A DNA stretch of 64,000 bases from contig CACYWG010000004.1 in the NCBI GenBank assembly GCA_902778115.1, positions 33,153 to 97,152 of the forward strand, in the 5' to 3' direction. Each line of letters begins with the position of its first letter. The first letter of the stretch is position 1. Shown piece after piece: positions 33,337 through 44,605 of this stretch. This stretch comes from Oscillospiraceae bacterium (GTDB lineage Bacteria; Bacillota; Clostridia; Oscillospirales; Oscillospiraceae). Both the position numbers and the translations under genes were made by a program. The notes under the pieces are model-generated. The model ran no database searches and had not been told where the DNA came from. It saw only the letters and a list, made by a program, of their open reading frames with translations.

Positions 33337-34086
33337 TTGGAGACTCTGACTTCCCGAAAAAACGCGTTGATCCGCCATATTCGCGAGCTCTCCGACAATG
33401 GGGAATACCGCCGCGCACAGGGCCTGTATCTCTGCGACGGGATGAAGACGCTGCGCGAGGCGCTGCGCTTCGGCGCAAAGGTCGTGTCCGTCCTCTGGCG
33501 GGATGGCGCACAGAATGTGGACGGACTGGACGGCTGCGAACAGTATATCGCACCGGGCGATCTTTTTGATTACGCCTCTCCGATGAAAAACAGCCCGGGA
33601 CCGCTTTTCACGGTGGCGATCCGCGGCTGCGGAAAGCCGGGCAGGCTCGATAATGCGATCGTGCTCGAAAACGTCCAGGATCCCGGCAACGTTGGCACCG
33701 TGATCCGCACGGCCAACGCTTTGAACATCGGCGCCGTCATCCTGACCGGCGCCTGCGCCGATCTCTACCAGCCGAAGACGGTGCGCGCCACGATGGGCGC
33801 CATTTTCCGGCAGAACGTTATCCGCATCGAGCGGGAATACCTCCGCGATTTCCTGCACGATCAGGGCCTGCCGCTTTACGGCGCGGCGCTCAGTGAAAAG
33901 GCATGCGACCTGCGCGGGCTTTCCCTCAAGCACGCCGCCGTCGCCATCGGCAGCGAAGGACAGGGACTCAGCGCGGAGCTGCTGCGCCTGTGCGACGGCG
34001 AGCTGATCATCCCGATGAACCCGGACAGCGAATCGCTCAACGCCGCGGTGGCGGCTTCGATCGTCATGTGGGAGATGGCCAGATAA
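33337..34086 (+). CDS. TrmH/SpoU-family RNA 2'-O-methyltransferase
   Basis: A SPOUT methyltransferase acting on rRNA or tRNA ribose. The 249-aa protein has the substrate-binding N-terminal domain (TSRKNALIRHIRELS, AQGLYLCDGMKTLREAL) and the knotted catalytic domain with VLENVQDPGNVGTVIRTANA, AVAIGSEGQGLS and IPMNPDSESLNAAVAASIV. The TTG at 33337 is chosen: AGAAGG lies 7 bp upstream, the promoter at 33260 precedes it, and starting at the ATG 33208 would read through a terminator. The exact target is not known; YsgA-type 23S rRNA enzymes are closest by layout. dprA follows 16 bp downstream. Confidence 0.86.
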   Translation: METLTSRKNALIRHIRELSDNGEYRRAQGLYLCDGMKTLREALRFGAKVVSVLWRDGAQNVDGLDGCEQYIAPGDLFDYASPMKNSPGPLFTVAIRGCGKPGRLDNAIVLENVQDPGNVGTVIRTANALNIGAVILTGACADLYQPKTVRATMGAIFRQNVIRIEREYLRDFLHDQGLPLYGAALSEKACDLRGLSLKHAAVAIGSEGQGLSAELLRLCDGELIIPMNPDSESLNAAVAASIVMWEMAR

Positions 34087-34102
34087 CAGGGAGGGGACAG
34101 CA

Positions 34103-35293
34103 ATGGCTTCTGTGAAATACTGGGTCTGGCTGGCTTCTCTGGATGCGCTGCGCCCGGCTGAGAAGGCAGCGGTGATCCGCACCTACGGCGATCCGGAGGC
34201 GGCCTTTTTCGCGCCGAAAGGAGATGTTTCGCGCGTCGAAGGTCTGCGTGAGACCGCGGCTGAAGCGATGGAGCAGCGTGATCTGCGCGCGGCCAACCGC
34301 ATCCTCGGTGCCTGCGAGGAGCAGAATCTCCGCGTGATCTGCCAGCAGGATACCATCTATCCGCGCAGATTAAAGCAGATTTACGCGCCGCCTCCGGTTC
34401 TCTATGCGAAGGGCCGGATGCGGGACCTGGACGAGGAACCGGCCATCGCCATCGTCGGCACCCGCGGCGCGACGCCCTACGGCGTCGGCCTGGCCCGTTC
34501 GCTGTCAAGCGGTATCGTACGCAGCGGCGGCACAGTGCTCTCCGGCCTTGGCATGGGCATCGACGGAGAGGCGGCCAAGGCCGCACTGGAAAACGGCGGC
34601 GGCTGTGTCGGCGTGCTGGGGACCTCCCATCAGGAGGCGACGGGCTGGCTGGCCCGCCAGGTGGCGGACTTTGGCCTGCTGCTGAGCGAATATGCGCCAG
34701 GTACGGTCTCCCAGCGCTATTTCTTCCGTGAGCGCAACCGCATCACCGCCGGGCTTTCCGTCGGTGTGGTCGTGGTGGAAGCGCCGGAGAAGAGCGGCGC
34801 GCTGCTGTTTGCGGAGGAGGCGCTGGAGCTCGGCAAGGAAGTCTTCGCCGTGCCCGGGGCGGTCAACGCCGTCAACAGCGTGGGCACGAACCGCCTGATC
34901 AAGGACGGCGCGACGCCCGTCACCTGCGCCTGGGACGTGATGAGCGAGTTCGTCGGCCTGTATCCCGACAAGATCCGCCGTGTCGACGAAAGCAAACCGC
35001 AGCCGACGCTGCTGGAGCGTGCGCAGGAGCAGCCCAGGCCGGAGAAAAAAGCCGTTGACAGCGGACAGACGCAGGACTATATTGACTGGAAAGAACAGCT
35101 GAGCCGGCTCAATGAGGATCAGCTGAAGATCATCTCCGCGATCGAGAAGGACGCGACGCACATCGACGACATCGTGGAAACCACCGGGCTCGGGACGGCC
35201 AAGGTGCTGGCCCAGCTGACGGTTCTGGAGATCAAGGGCTATATCCGCCGCGAAGCGGGTCGCCGCGTCGCCTTGAAAATCACGAAAAAGTGA
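34103..35293 (+). CDS. dprA: DNA-processing protein DprA
   Basis: Binds incoming single-stranded DNA and loads RecA during transformation. The 396-aa protein has an N-terminal helical region, the Rossmann-like DprA core (IVGTRGATPYGVGLA, LSGLGMGIDGEAAKAAL, the RERNRITAGLS motif, ALELGKEVFAVPG) and a C-terminal winged helix (about 325-396: LNEDQLKIISAIEK, ETTGLGTAKVLAQL). AGGGAGGGG precedes the ATG. It lies 9 bp before topA, the standard Firmicute pair. DprA is widespread even where natural competence is not known. Confidence 0.95.
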   Translation: MASVKYWVWLASLDALRPAEKAAVIRTYGDPEAAFFAPKGDVSRVEGLRETAAEAMEQRDLRAANRILGACEEQNLRVICQQDTIYPRRLKQIYAPPPVLYAKGRMRDLDEEPAIAIVGTRGATPYGVGLARSLSSGIVRSGGTVLSGLGMGIDGEAAKAALENGGGCVGVLGTSHQEATGWLARQVADFGLLLSEYAPGTVSQRYFFRERNRITAGLSVGVVVVEAPEKSGALLFAEEALELGKEVFAVPGAVNAVNSVGTNRLIKDGATPVTCAWDVMSEFVGLYPDKIRRVDESKPQPTLLERAQEQPRPEKKAVDSGQTQDYIDWKEQLSRLNEDQLKIISAIEKDATHIDDIVETTGLGTAKVLAQLTVLEIKGYIRREAGRRVALKITKK

Positions 35294-35302
35294 GGACAAA
35301 GC

Positions 35303-37516
<2,214 letters not shown>

Positions 37517-37519
37517 ACG

Positions 37520-38845
37520 ATGAAAACCGTCACCGTTCTCGGCGCCGGGCTTGCCGGCAGCGAATGCGCCTGGCAGCTGGCCAAACGCGGCATCCATGTC
37601 CGCCTGGTCGAGATGAAACCGCAGAAAATGACTCCGGCGCATACTTCGGCTTATTTCGGCGAGCTCGTCTGCTCCAACTCCCTGCGCAGCGACGAGCTGA
37701 CCAACGCCGTCGGCCTGCTGAAGGCCGAAATGCGCAAAATGGATTCGCTCATCATGTTCTCGGCCGATCTCAACCGCGTGGCGGCCGGCGGCGCGCTCGC
37801 GGTGGATCGCGTCGGCTTTGCCCGTACGATCACTGAAAAGCTCCGCAGTCACCCGAACGTGGAGGTCGTTGAGGCGGAGGCCACCGAGATCCCTGACGGG
37901 GAAGTGGTCGTTGCAACCGGCCCGCTGTCGAGCGACGCGATCGCCGATGCGATCGCCAGGCTCTGCCCCGAGAGCGACCTGCATTTCTACGACGCCGTCG
38001 CGCCGATCGTTACGCTCGAAAGCGTGGACATGGACAGCGCCTTCTTTGCCTCCCGCTATGACAAGGGAACGGCTGATTATGTAAACTGCCCGATGGACAA
38101 AGACGAATATCTGGCCTTTGTCACCGAGCTTGCCGCCGCCAAGGAGGCGGAGGTGCACGGCTTTGACGACGGCGGCGTGTTCGAAGGCTGCATGCCGGTG
38201 GAGGTCATGGCGCGCCGCGGCGTTGACACGCTGCGCTACGGGCCGCTCAAGCCGGTCGGCCTGAAGGATCCGCGCACGGGAAAGGAGAATTACGCCGTTG
38301 TCCAGCTCCGGCGCGACAATGCCGACGGAACACTGTACAACATGGTCGGTTTCCAGACCCACCTGACCTGGGCCGAGCAGCGGCGCGTGTTCACGATGAT
38401 CCCGGCGCTGAAAAATGCCGACTTTGTCCGTTTCGGCGTCATGCACCGCAACACCTATCTCAACAGTCCGCAGCTGCTCGACCGCTACTACCGCCTGCGC
38501 TCCGATCCGCGCATCAGCTTTGCCGGTCAAATGACCGGCGTGGAGGGCTATGTTGAGTCCGCGGCCAGCGGCATGCTGGTCGGCATCGAGACGGCGGCGC
38601 GCGTACTGGAGCTGCCGGCGGTGGATTTCCCGCAGGAGACCGCCATCGGCGCGCTCGGCCTCTATATCTCCGGCGGCAGCGTCGGCGATTTCCAGCCGAT
38701 GAACATCAATTTCGGCATCATTTCTCCGCTCGGCCACCGCGTCAAGGGCAAGCGCAACAAGAACGCGGCCATTTCCGAGCGCTCCCTCGCCATCGTTGAC
38801 GAGCTGATGAACAAGGAGGTTTTCCATGTTGAAGATCATCATTGA
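37520..38845 (+). CDS. trmFO: Methylenetetrahydrofolate-tRNA-(uracil-5-)-methyltransferase
   Basis: FAD- and folate-dependent enzyme forming ribothymidine at position 54 of tRNAs. The 441-aa protein has the N-terminal FAD motif VLGAGLAGSECAWQLAKRG, followed by VRLVEMKP, ELVCSNSLRSDELTNAVGLL and later GGVFEGCMPVEVMARRG, FAGQMTGVEGYVESAASG and NINFGIISPL, all family signatures. The stop lies 20 bp inside plsX, so the two genes overlap. The conserved topA-trmFO order supports the call. Confidence 0.96.
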   Translation: MKTVTVLGAGLAGSECAWQLAKRGIHVRLVEMKPQKMTPAHTSAYFGELVCSNSLRSDELTNAVGLLKAEMRKMDSLIMFSADLNRVAAGGALAVDRVGFARTITEKLRSHPNVEVVEAEATEIPDGEVVVATGPLSSDAIADAIARLCPESDLHFYDAVAPIVTLESVDMDSAFFASRYDKGTADYVNCPMDKDEYLAFVTELAAAKEAEVHGFDDGGVFEGCMPVEVMARRGVDTLRYGPLKPVGLKDPRTGKENYAVVQLRRDNADGTLYNMVGFQTHLTWAEQRRVFTMIPALKNADFVRFGVMHRNTYLNSPQLLDRYYRLRSDPRISFAGQMTGVEGYVESAASGMLVGIETAARVLELPAVDFPQETAIGALGLYISGGSVGDFQPMNINFGIISPLGHRVKGKRNKNAAISERSLAIVDELMNKEVFHVEDHH

Positions 38846-39845
38846 CGCCATGGGCGGAGATAACGCGCCCGAAGAGATCGTCAGGGGCGCCGTCCGCGCG
38901 TACCGGGAACTCGGCGTGGCAATCACGCTTGTCGGCCGCGAGGAGGAAGTCCGCGCCTGCCTGAAAAACGATGGCTGCGAGGATCTCGAGGTCGTGGACG
39001 CACGCGATGTGATCACGATGGAGGACGATCCCAGCACCGCGACCCGCCGCAAGAAGGACGCCTCGATGACCGTGGCGCTGAACCTGCTCAAGGACGGCAA
39101 AGGCGACGCGGTCGTCTCCGCCGGCTCCACCGGTGCGCTGCTCACCGGCGCGACGCTGATCGTCAAGCGCATCCGCGGCATCCGCCGCGCGGCGATGGCG
39201 CCGGTGCTGCCCGCGGGCGAGCATGGCGTGATGCTCATCGACTGCGGCGCGAACGTCGAGTGTACGCCCGAATACCTGCTGCAGTTTGCCTATATGGGCA
39301 GCTTTTACGCGAAGAAAATGATGGGCTGTGACAGTCCGCGCGTCGGTCTGCTGAACGTCGGCACCGAGGACACCAAGGGCGGCACGCTGCAGCATGAGAC
39401 CTTCGCTCTGCTGAAAACGGCCGCAGACGAGGGCCGCATCAACTTTGTCGGCAACATCGAGGGCACGGACGTGTTCAACGGCCGGGTGGATGTCGTTGTG
39501 ACCGACGGCTTTACCGGCAATGTCCTGCTCAAGGGCACGGAGGGCGTCATCAAGTATATGATGAAGTCGCTCAAGGGCGTGTTCTACAAGAGCACGAAAA
39601 ACAAGCTCGCCGCCGCCGCGCTGAAAAAGGATCTCGGTGAGATGAAGAAGTCCATGGACGTCAATGAAGTGGGCGGCACGGCCTTCGTCGGTATCAGCAA
39701 GCCGGTTGTCAAGGCGCACGGCTCCTCCAACGCCGCCAGTTTCTTTGCGGCGATCCGCCAGGCGAAGATTTTTGCCGAGAGCGGCATCATTGAACAGATC
39801 GAAAACAACATCGACTTTATGAAGATCGAGAGTGAACATGCATAA
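38826..39845 (+). CDS. plsX: Phosphate acyltransferase PlsX
   Basis: Makes acyl-phosphate from acyl-ACP for PlsY in phospholipid synthesis; peripheral membrane enzyme. The 339-aa protein has IIIDAMGGDNAPEEIVRGAV, KKDASMTVALNLLKDGKGDAVVSAGSTGALL and VTDGFTGNVLLKGTEG. The ATG at 38826 lies within the end of trmFO with AAGGAGG upstream. rnc begins inside its last codons. acpP, usually between plsX and rnc in many bacteria, is absent here. Confidence 0.95.
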   Translation: MLKIIIDAMGGDNAPEEIVRGAVRAYRELGVAITLVGREEEVRACLKNDGCEDLEVVDARDVITMEDDPSTATRRKKDASMTVALNLLKDGKGDAVVSAGSTGALLTGATLIVKRIRGIRRAAMAPVLPAGEHGVMLIDCGANVECTPEYLLQFAYMGSFYAKKMMGCDSPRVGLLNVGTEDTKGGTLQHETFALLKTAADEGRINFVGNIEGTDVFNGRVDVVVTDGFTGNVLLKGTEGVIKYMMKSLKGVFYKSTKNKLAAAALKKDLGEMKKSMDVNEVGGTAFVGISKPVVKAHGSSNAASFFAAIRQAKIFAESGIIEQIENNIDFMKIESEHA

Positions 39846-40515
39846 ACTGGAAGAAACGATCGGGTATCGGTTTCAAAATCTCAAGCTGCTGGAAACAGCG
39901 CTGACGCACAGCTCCTATGCCAACGAAAAGCACGGCCAGGATGCGGAGAGCTATGAGCGTCTGGAATTCCTGGGCGATTCGATCCTGGGCCTGACAGCGG
40001 CGGATTTTCTCTATCATCACGAGCCGAAGCTGCCGGAGGGGCGGATGACCCGCCTGCGCGCGGAGCTTGTCTGTGAGACGAGTCTCCACAAGGTCGCGCT
40101 GAGTCTCGGCCTGGGCAAGTATATGCGCCTCGGGCGCGGCGAGGAGCGTACCGGCGGCCGGGAACGCCCGTCCATTCTTGCCGATATGGTCGAGGCGATC
40201 ATCGCCGCGCTGTATCTCGACGGAGGATTGGACGTTGCGCGCCGCTTTATCATGGATCGGGTGCTCAAGGACGCGGAGATTACGGATGCACACCGCGGCG
40301 CGGACTACAAGACCGAGCTGCAGGAACTCGTCCAGCAGCAGCCCGGCCAGCTGATCAGTTACGAGCTGATCGGCGAGTCCGGGCCGGATCATGACAAGCG
40401 GTTCCAATTCCGTGTCAGCATCAACGGCAAAGCGGCCGGCGAGGGCACCGGGCGCACAAAGAAAGAAGCGGAACAGATGGCCGCCCATGCGGCGCTCGAG
40501 GCGCTCAGAAAGTGA
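39838..40515 (+). CDS. rnc: Ribonuclease III
   Basis: Double-strand-specific endoribonuclease for rRNA and mRNA processing. The 225-aa protein has the catalytic signature ERLEFLGDSILGL (about 41-53), a second acidic site in LADMVEAIIAALYLDGG, and a C-terminal dsRNA-binding domain (DYKTELQELVQQ to the GTGRTKKEAEQMAAHAAL end). ATG 39838 is preferred; GTG 39832 is 2 codons upstream and also possible. It overlaps plsX by 8 bp and ends in a GTGA overlap with the next gene, so plsX-rnc-radical SAM are coupled. Confidence 0.95.
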   Translation: MHKLEETIGYRFQNLKLLETALTHSSYANEKHGQDAESYERLEFLGDSILGLTAADFLYHHEPKLPEGRMTRLRAELVCETSLHKVALSLGLGKYMRLGRGEERTGGRERPSILADMVEAIIAALYLDGGLDVARRFIMDRVLKDAEITDAHRGADYKTELQELVQQQPGQLISYELIGESGPDHDKRFQFRVSINGKAAGEGTGRTKKEAEQMAAHAALEALRK

Positions 40516-41531
40516 GCGCGAGAGCCTCGATCCTGCCGGTTTTCGTGCCGCATCTTGGCTGCCCGCATGCCTGCGTCTTCTGCAACCAGCGCCGCATCTC
40601 CGGCGAGACGGAGCCCGCCGATGCGAATACCGTCCGAAATATTCTTGCATCTGCGGCAGCCATGCCGAAGCCGGAAAGCGGGCGGCAGCTGGCCTTCTAC
40701 GGCGGCAGCTTCACGGCGATCCCCGAAGAGAAACAGCTGGAGCTGCTTTCGGCGGCGCAGGAGGGCATCGAGCGCGGGATCATCGATTCGATCCGCCTGT
40801 CCACACGACCGGACGCAATCGACGTTACGGTGCTTGAACGCCTGACGCGTTTCGGCGTGGAGACCGTCGAGCTCGGCGCGCAGTCGCTGGACGACGAGGT
40901 CCTTCGTTTGTCCGGCAGGGGACATACGGCTGACGATGTGCGCCGTGCGTCCCGCCTGATCAAAGCTGCTGGCTTTCGGCTCGTGCTGCAGATGATGACC
41001 GGCCTGCCCGGCGACAGCGGGGAACAGAGCCTCGCCACGGCGCGGGAGATCATCGAACTTCACCCGGACGGGGTGCGGATCTACCCGACCGTGATCGTGC
41101 GCGACACGGCGCTGTATGAGCTTTGGCAGCGCGGCGCGTACCGCGAGCATACGGTGGAGGACGCGGTACAAATCTGTGCGAAGCTCCTGCCGCTGTTTGA
41201 AAAGGCAGGGATCCCGGTGCTCCGACTGGGACTCAATCCCACGGAGGAGCTGTCCGGCGGCGCCGCGGTCGCAGGGGCCTATCATCCGGCGCTGGGTGAA
41301 CTGGCGCGCGCGCGGATCATGCTCGAACGAGCGGAAAATTTGCTGCGCGGCGTCGAGCCCGGCAGCCGTGTCGTTCTGGCGGTTCAGCCGCGCCTGCTGT
41401 CGCAGATGCTGGGGCAGCGGCGGCGCAATGTTTCCGCATTGATCGATGAATTTCGGCTCGTCGAGCTGAAAGTTCATCCAAATTCATCGATCAGCGCGGA
41501 AATCGAAGTGCTTTCCATTGAAAAACCGTAA
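40512..41531 (+). CDS. Elp3-like radical SAM protein without acetyltransferase domain
   Basis: A 339-aa radical SAM protein with CPHACVFCNQR (CxxxCxxC, about residues 17-24), YGGSFTAIP, the SIRLSTRPDAID block, VELGAQSLDDEVL and LQMMTGLPGD. These match the radical SAM half of Elp3 (COG1243); the GNAT half of Elp3 is missing. It lies between rnc and smc as in many Clostridia, which suggests a core role, but the substrate is not known. GTG start overlapping the rnc stop by 4 bp. Could act in tRNA modification, by analogy only. Confidence 0.83.
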   Translation: MSARASILPVFVPHLGCPHACVFCNQRRISGETEPADANTVRNILASAAAMPKPESGRQLAFYGGSFTAIPEEKQLELLSAAQEGIERGIIDSIRLSTRPDAIDVTVLERLTRFGVETVELGAQSLDDEVLRLSGRGHTADDVRRASRLIKAAGFRLVLQMMTGLPGDSGEQSLATAREIIELHPDGVRIYPTVIVRDTALYELWQRGAYREHTVEDAVQICAKLLPLFEKAGIPVLRLGLNPTEELSGGAAVAGAYHPALGELARARIMLERAENLLRGVEPGSRVVLAVQPRLLSQMLGQRRRNVSALIDEFRLVELKVHPNSSISAEIEVLSIEKP

Positions 41532-41546
41532 AAAACGCGATATAAT
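41518..41546 (+). promoter_or_regulatory. Sigma-A promoter for smc
   Basis: TTGAAA, exactly 17 bp, TATAAT, overlapping the end of the radical SAM gene. An AATAACT/AGTTATT inverted repeat (41543-41557) overlaps the -10 and start-site region and could be an operator. Confidence 0.82.
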
Positions 41547-41582
41547 AACTCAGTTATTTTGTCATAAACGAGGGTAAATGTA

Positions 41583-44500
41583 TTGTATCTAAAGGCACTG
41601 GAAATTCAAGGCTTCAAGAGCTTCCCGGATAAAACGAGGCTCAGCTTTGAAAAAGAGATCACGGCCATCGTCGGCCCGAACGGCTCCGGCAAATCGAATA
41701 TTTCCGACGCCATCCTCTGGGTCATGGGCGAGCAGCGCAGCAAGGCGCTGCGCGGCAGCAAGATGGAGGACGTGATCTTCGGCGGCACCGAAAAGCGCGG
41801 AAAGCTCGGCTTTGCGCAGGTGTCTCTGATCCTTGATAACTCCGGGCACATGTTCGACTCGGACAACGAGGAGATCATGCTGACCCGCCGCTATTACCGC
41901 AGCGGTGAGAGCGAATACTACATCAACCGTGAGTCCGTCCGCCTGAAGGATATCCACAGCCTGCTGATGGACACCGGTCTCGGCCGCGACGGCTATTCCA
42001 TCATCGGCCAGGGCCGCATCGCCGAGATCGTCTCCTCCCGCAGCACCGACCGCCGCGAGGTCTTTGAGGAAGCGGCCGGCATCTCCCGCTTCCGCTACCG
42101 GAAGGAAGAGGCCGAGCGCAAGCTCGAAAAGACCGAGGAAAACCTGGTTCGCATCAACGATAAGATCGAAGAACTGGAACTGCAGGTCGGGCCGCTGAAG
42201 AAGCAGTCCGAGACGGCCAAACAATACCTGGTGCTGCGCGATGAGCTGCGTGTCAAGGAGATCTCTGTCTGGATGCTGACGCTCGAGAAGCTGCACACGC
42301 AGTCCGAGGCCGTCGCGCTCGAATACGAGCAGACCAAACAGACGCTTGAGAGCGCGAAAACAGAGCTGGAAGCGCTCTACGCCTCCTCCGAGAGCATCAG
42401 TGAGCGCATGCACCAGAAGGACGTGGAGACCGAACAGATCCGCGACCGCCTGTCCGCGGCGGAATCCGCCGTTTCCGAGTGCGAATCCGCCGCCGCCGTT
42501 CTGCGCGGCAGCGTGAAAAACACGCAGGACAGCCTGCAGCGCATGCTGCTGGACATGGCCGAGCAGGAAACCCGCGTGCGCGAGCTGCGCGAGCAGATCG
42601 ACAGCAATCAGGCGCGCGTTGCCGCTTTGAAGGACGAACTCAAGGGCCTTGCTGATGAAATCACCGGCAACGCCAATGTGCTGGACGGCTGCCGCATCAA
42701 GCTCAAGAGCCGCGAGGAAAACCTGCAGCTTCTGAGCGACCGGGCGACGAAGCTCGCCGTGGACGGGCGCAGCATGGATGGGCGCATCCGCATGCTCAGC
42801 GAGATGGAAAAGGACTATGAGGGATACTCCCGCGCGGTCAAGACCGTCATGCAGGAGGCGGGACGCGGCACACTGCGCGGTGTGCACGGGCCGGTGGCCA
42901 ATCTGGTGCGCGCGAACGACGAGTGCGCGCTCGCCATCGAGACGGCGCTGGGCGCCGCGGCGCAGAACATCGTCGTCGATACGCAGAATGACGGCCGCAG
43001 CGCGATCGAGCTGCTGAAAAAGCGCGACGCCGGCCGTGCGACCTTCCTGCCGGTGGACACGATCCGCGGCAGCGTGATGCGCGATGCGCCGGTGAACGAT
43101 CCGGGCTTTGTCGGCATTGCGGTGGAGCTGGCCTCATTCGATCCGAAGTATCAGGACATTTTCAACAATCTCCTCGGCCGCACCGTCGTGGCCGAGAGCC
43201 TGAGCGACGCCGTGCGCATGTCGAAGGCAAACGGCAACCGTCTGCGCATCGTCACGCTCGACGGCCAGCTCATCAACGCCGGCGGCTCCATGACCGGCGG
43301 CAGCACCGCCAAGGGCACGGGCATCCTCTCCCGCGCCAATGAACTCGAGAAGCTGAAAAAACAGCGCGAGAAGATCGCCGCGCAGGAAAGCAGCTGCCAG
43401 ACGGATCTGGAACGGGCGCGCAGTCAGATTGCCGGCCTTCGCTATCAGCTGGATATGGCCCAGGGGGATCAGACGGCGCTGTTAACGAAAAAATCCTCGC
43501 TGGAGGCCGAGCTGCGCACCACGCAGAGCGCCGTGCATCAGCTGCAGCTCCTGCTGGACAGCCTGACCGGCGACAGCGAAAGCCGCCAGCGCGCCGTCCA
43601 TGCCGAGGAGGACAAGATCTCCAATCTGAAAGATCAGATCGCGCAGAAGGAAGCAGAACTGCAGAAGCTCCGCGCCGCGGCGCAGGCCGTGCGCGACGAG
43701 ATCGGCTCTGTCAGCAAGGCGCGGCTGGAGCTGGAAGGCCGCCGCACCCGGGCGGAGAAAGAGGCCCAGCAGCGCAATGCCGATATCATCGAGCTCGAGC
43801 GCCGCATTGCCCGGCAGGAGCAGCGCAAGCTCTCCGCCGAGATGGAGGAAAAGCAGATCCTGGACAAGCTCTGGGACAATTACGAGCTCAGCCACAGCGC
43901 GGCTCAGGCGCTGCGCCAGCCGGTGGACAGCGTCACGCGCTGGAACAAGGAGATCAGCGAGCTGCGGCGCCAGATCGGCGCCCTCGGTACGCCGAATCTC
44001 GGCGCGATCGAGGAGTATGAGCGTGTCAGCAGCCGCTATGAATTCCTCACCGGCCAGCGGGACGACGTGGAGAAGGCCAAGAAGGAACTGCTGGACGTCA
44101 TCCGCGACGTGACCGGCGAGATGAAGGACGTCTTCGTGGAAAAATTCCGCGAGATCGACGCCTGCTTCCGCGAGACCTTCCTCGAGCTCTTCGGCGGCGG
44201 CAAGGCGGCGCTGATCCTCGAGGACGAGGACAATGTTCTCGAGTGCGGCATCGAGATCAAGGTTCAGCCGCCCGGCAAGGCACTGAGCACGATCAGCCTG
44301 CTCTCCGGCGGCGAGATGGCCTTCGTGGCCATCGCTTTGTACTTTGCCATTCTGAAAGTCCGTCCCACGCCGTTTTGCGTGATGGACGAGATCGAAGCCG
44401 CGCTCGACGAGGCAAACGTCAACCGCTTTGCGTCCTATATGCGCCGCATGGCCGACAAGACGCAGTTCCTGGTGATCACGCACCGCCGCGGCACCATGGA

Positions 44501-44600
44501 AGAGGCGGACATGCTCTACGGCGTCACGATGCAGGAGAAAGGTGTGTCCACGGTGATCCAGCTGGATCTTGCCAGCGCGCAGAAAAGTCTGGAGGAGTAA
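41583..44600 (+). CDS. smc: Chromosome partition protein Smc (short form)
   Basis: ATPase that organises and segregates the chromosome with ScpA/ScpB. Walker A is GPNGSGKSN (about 31-39), the signature LLSGGEMAF lies at about 905 and Walker B at CVMDEIEAALDEANV (about 930). The hinge spans about 410-570 with GVHGPVANLV and INAGGSMTGG. The protein is 1005 aa, against about 1,186 for Bacillus subtilis Smc; comparing landmarks, each coiled-coil arm is shorter by very roughly 85-95 residues while heads and hinge are complete. Start is a TTG after a weak GAGGG. ftsY follows in 5 bp. Confidence 0.93.
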   Translation: MYLKALEIQGFKSFPDKTRLSFEKEITAIVGPNGSGKSNISDAILWVMGEQRSKALRGSKMEDVIFGGTEKRGKLGFAQVSLILDNSGHMFDSDNEEIMLTRRYYRSGESEYYINRESVRLKDIHSLLMDTGLGRDGYSIIGQGRIAEIVSSRSTDRREVFEEAAGISRFRYRKEEAERKLEKTEENLVRINDKIEELELQVGPLKKQSETAKQYLVLRDELRVKEISVWMLTLEKLHTQSEAVALEYEQTKQTLESAKTELEALYASSESISERMHQKDVETEQIRDRLSAAESAVSECESAAAVLRGSVKNTQDSLQRMLLDMAEQETRVRELREQIDSNQARVAALKDELKGLADEITGNANVLDGCRIKLKSREENLQLLSDRATKLAVDGRSMDGRIRMLSEMEKDYEGYSRAVKTVMQEAGRGTLRGVHGPVANLVRANDECALAIETALGAAAQNIVVDTQNDGRSAIELLKKRDAGRATFLPVDTIRGSVMRDAPVNDPGFVGIAVELASFDPKYQDIFNNLLGRTVVAESLSDAVRMSKANGNRLRIVTLDGQLINAGGSMTGGSTAKGTGILSRANELEKLKKQREKIAAQESSCQTDLERARSQIAGLRYQLDMAQGDQTALLTKKSSLEAELRTTQSAVHQLQLLLDSLTGDSESRQRAVHAEEDKISNLKDQIAQKEAELQKLRAAAQAVRDEIGSVSKARLELEGRRTRAEKEAQQRNADIIELERRIARQEQRKLSAEMEEKQILDKLWDNYELSHSAAQALRQPVDSVTRWNKEISELRRQIGALGTPNLGAIEEYERVSSRYEFLTGQRDDVEKAKKELLDVIRDVTGEMKDVFVEKFREIDACFRETFLELFGGGKAALILEDEDNVLECGIEIKVQPPGKALSTISLLSGGEMAFVAIALYFAILKVRPTPFCVMDEIEAALDEANVNRFASYMRRMADKTQFLVITHRRGTMEEADMLYGVTMQEKGVSTVIQLDLASAQKSLEE

Positions 44601-44605
44601 TCGAC

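Noticed and set aside
44243..44605. Upstream extension of the ftsY frame
   Set aside because: Lies entirely within the end of smc in another frame; ATG 44606 has GGAGGAG and the normal FtsY start.
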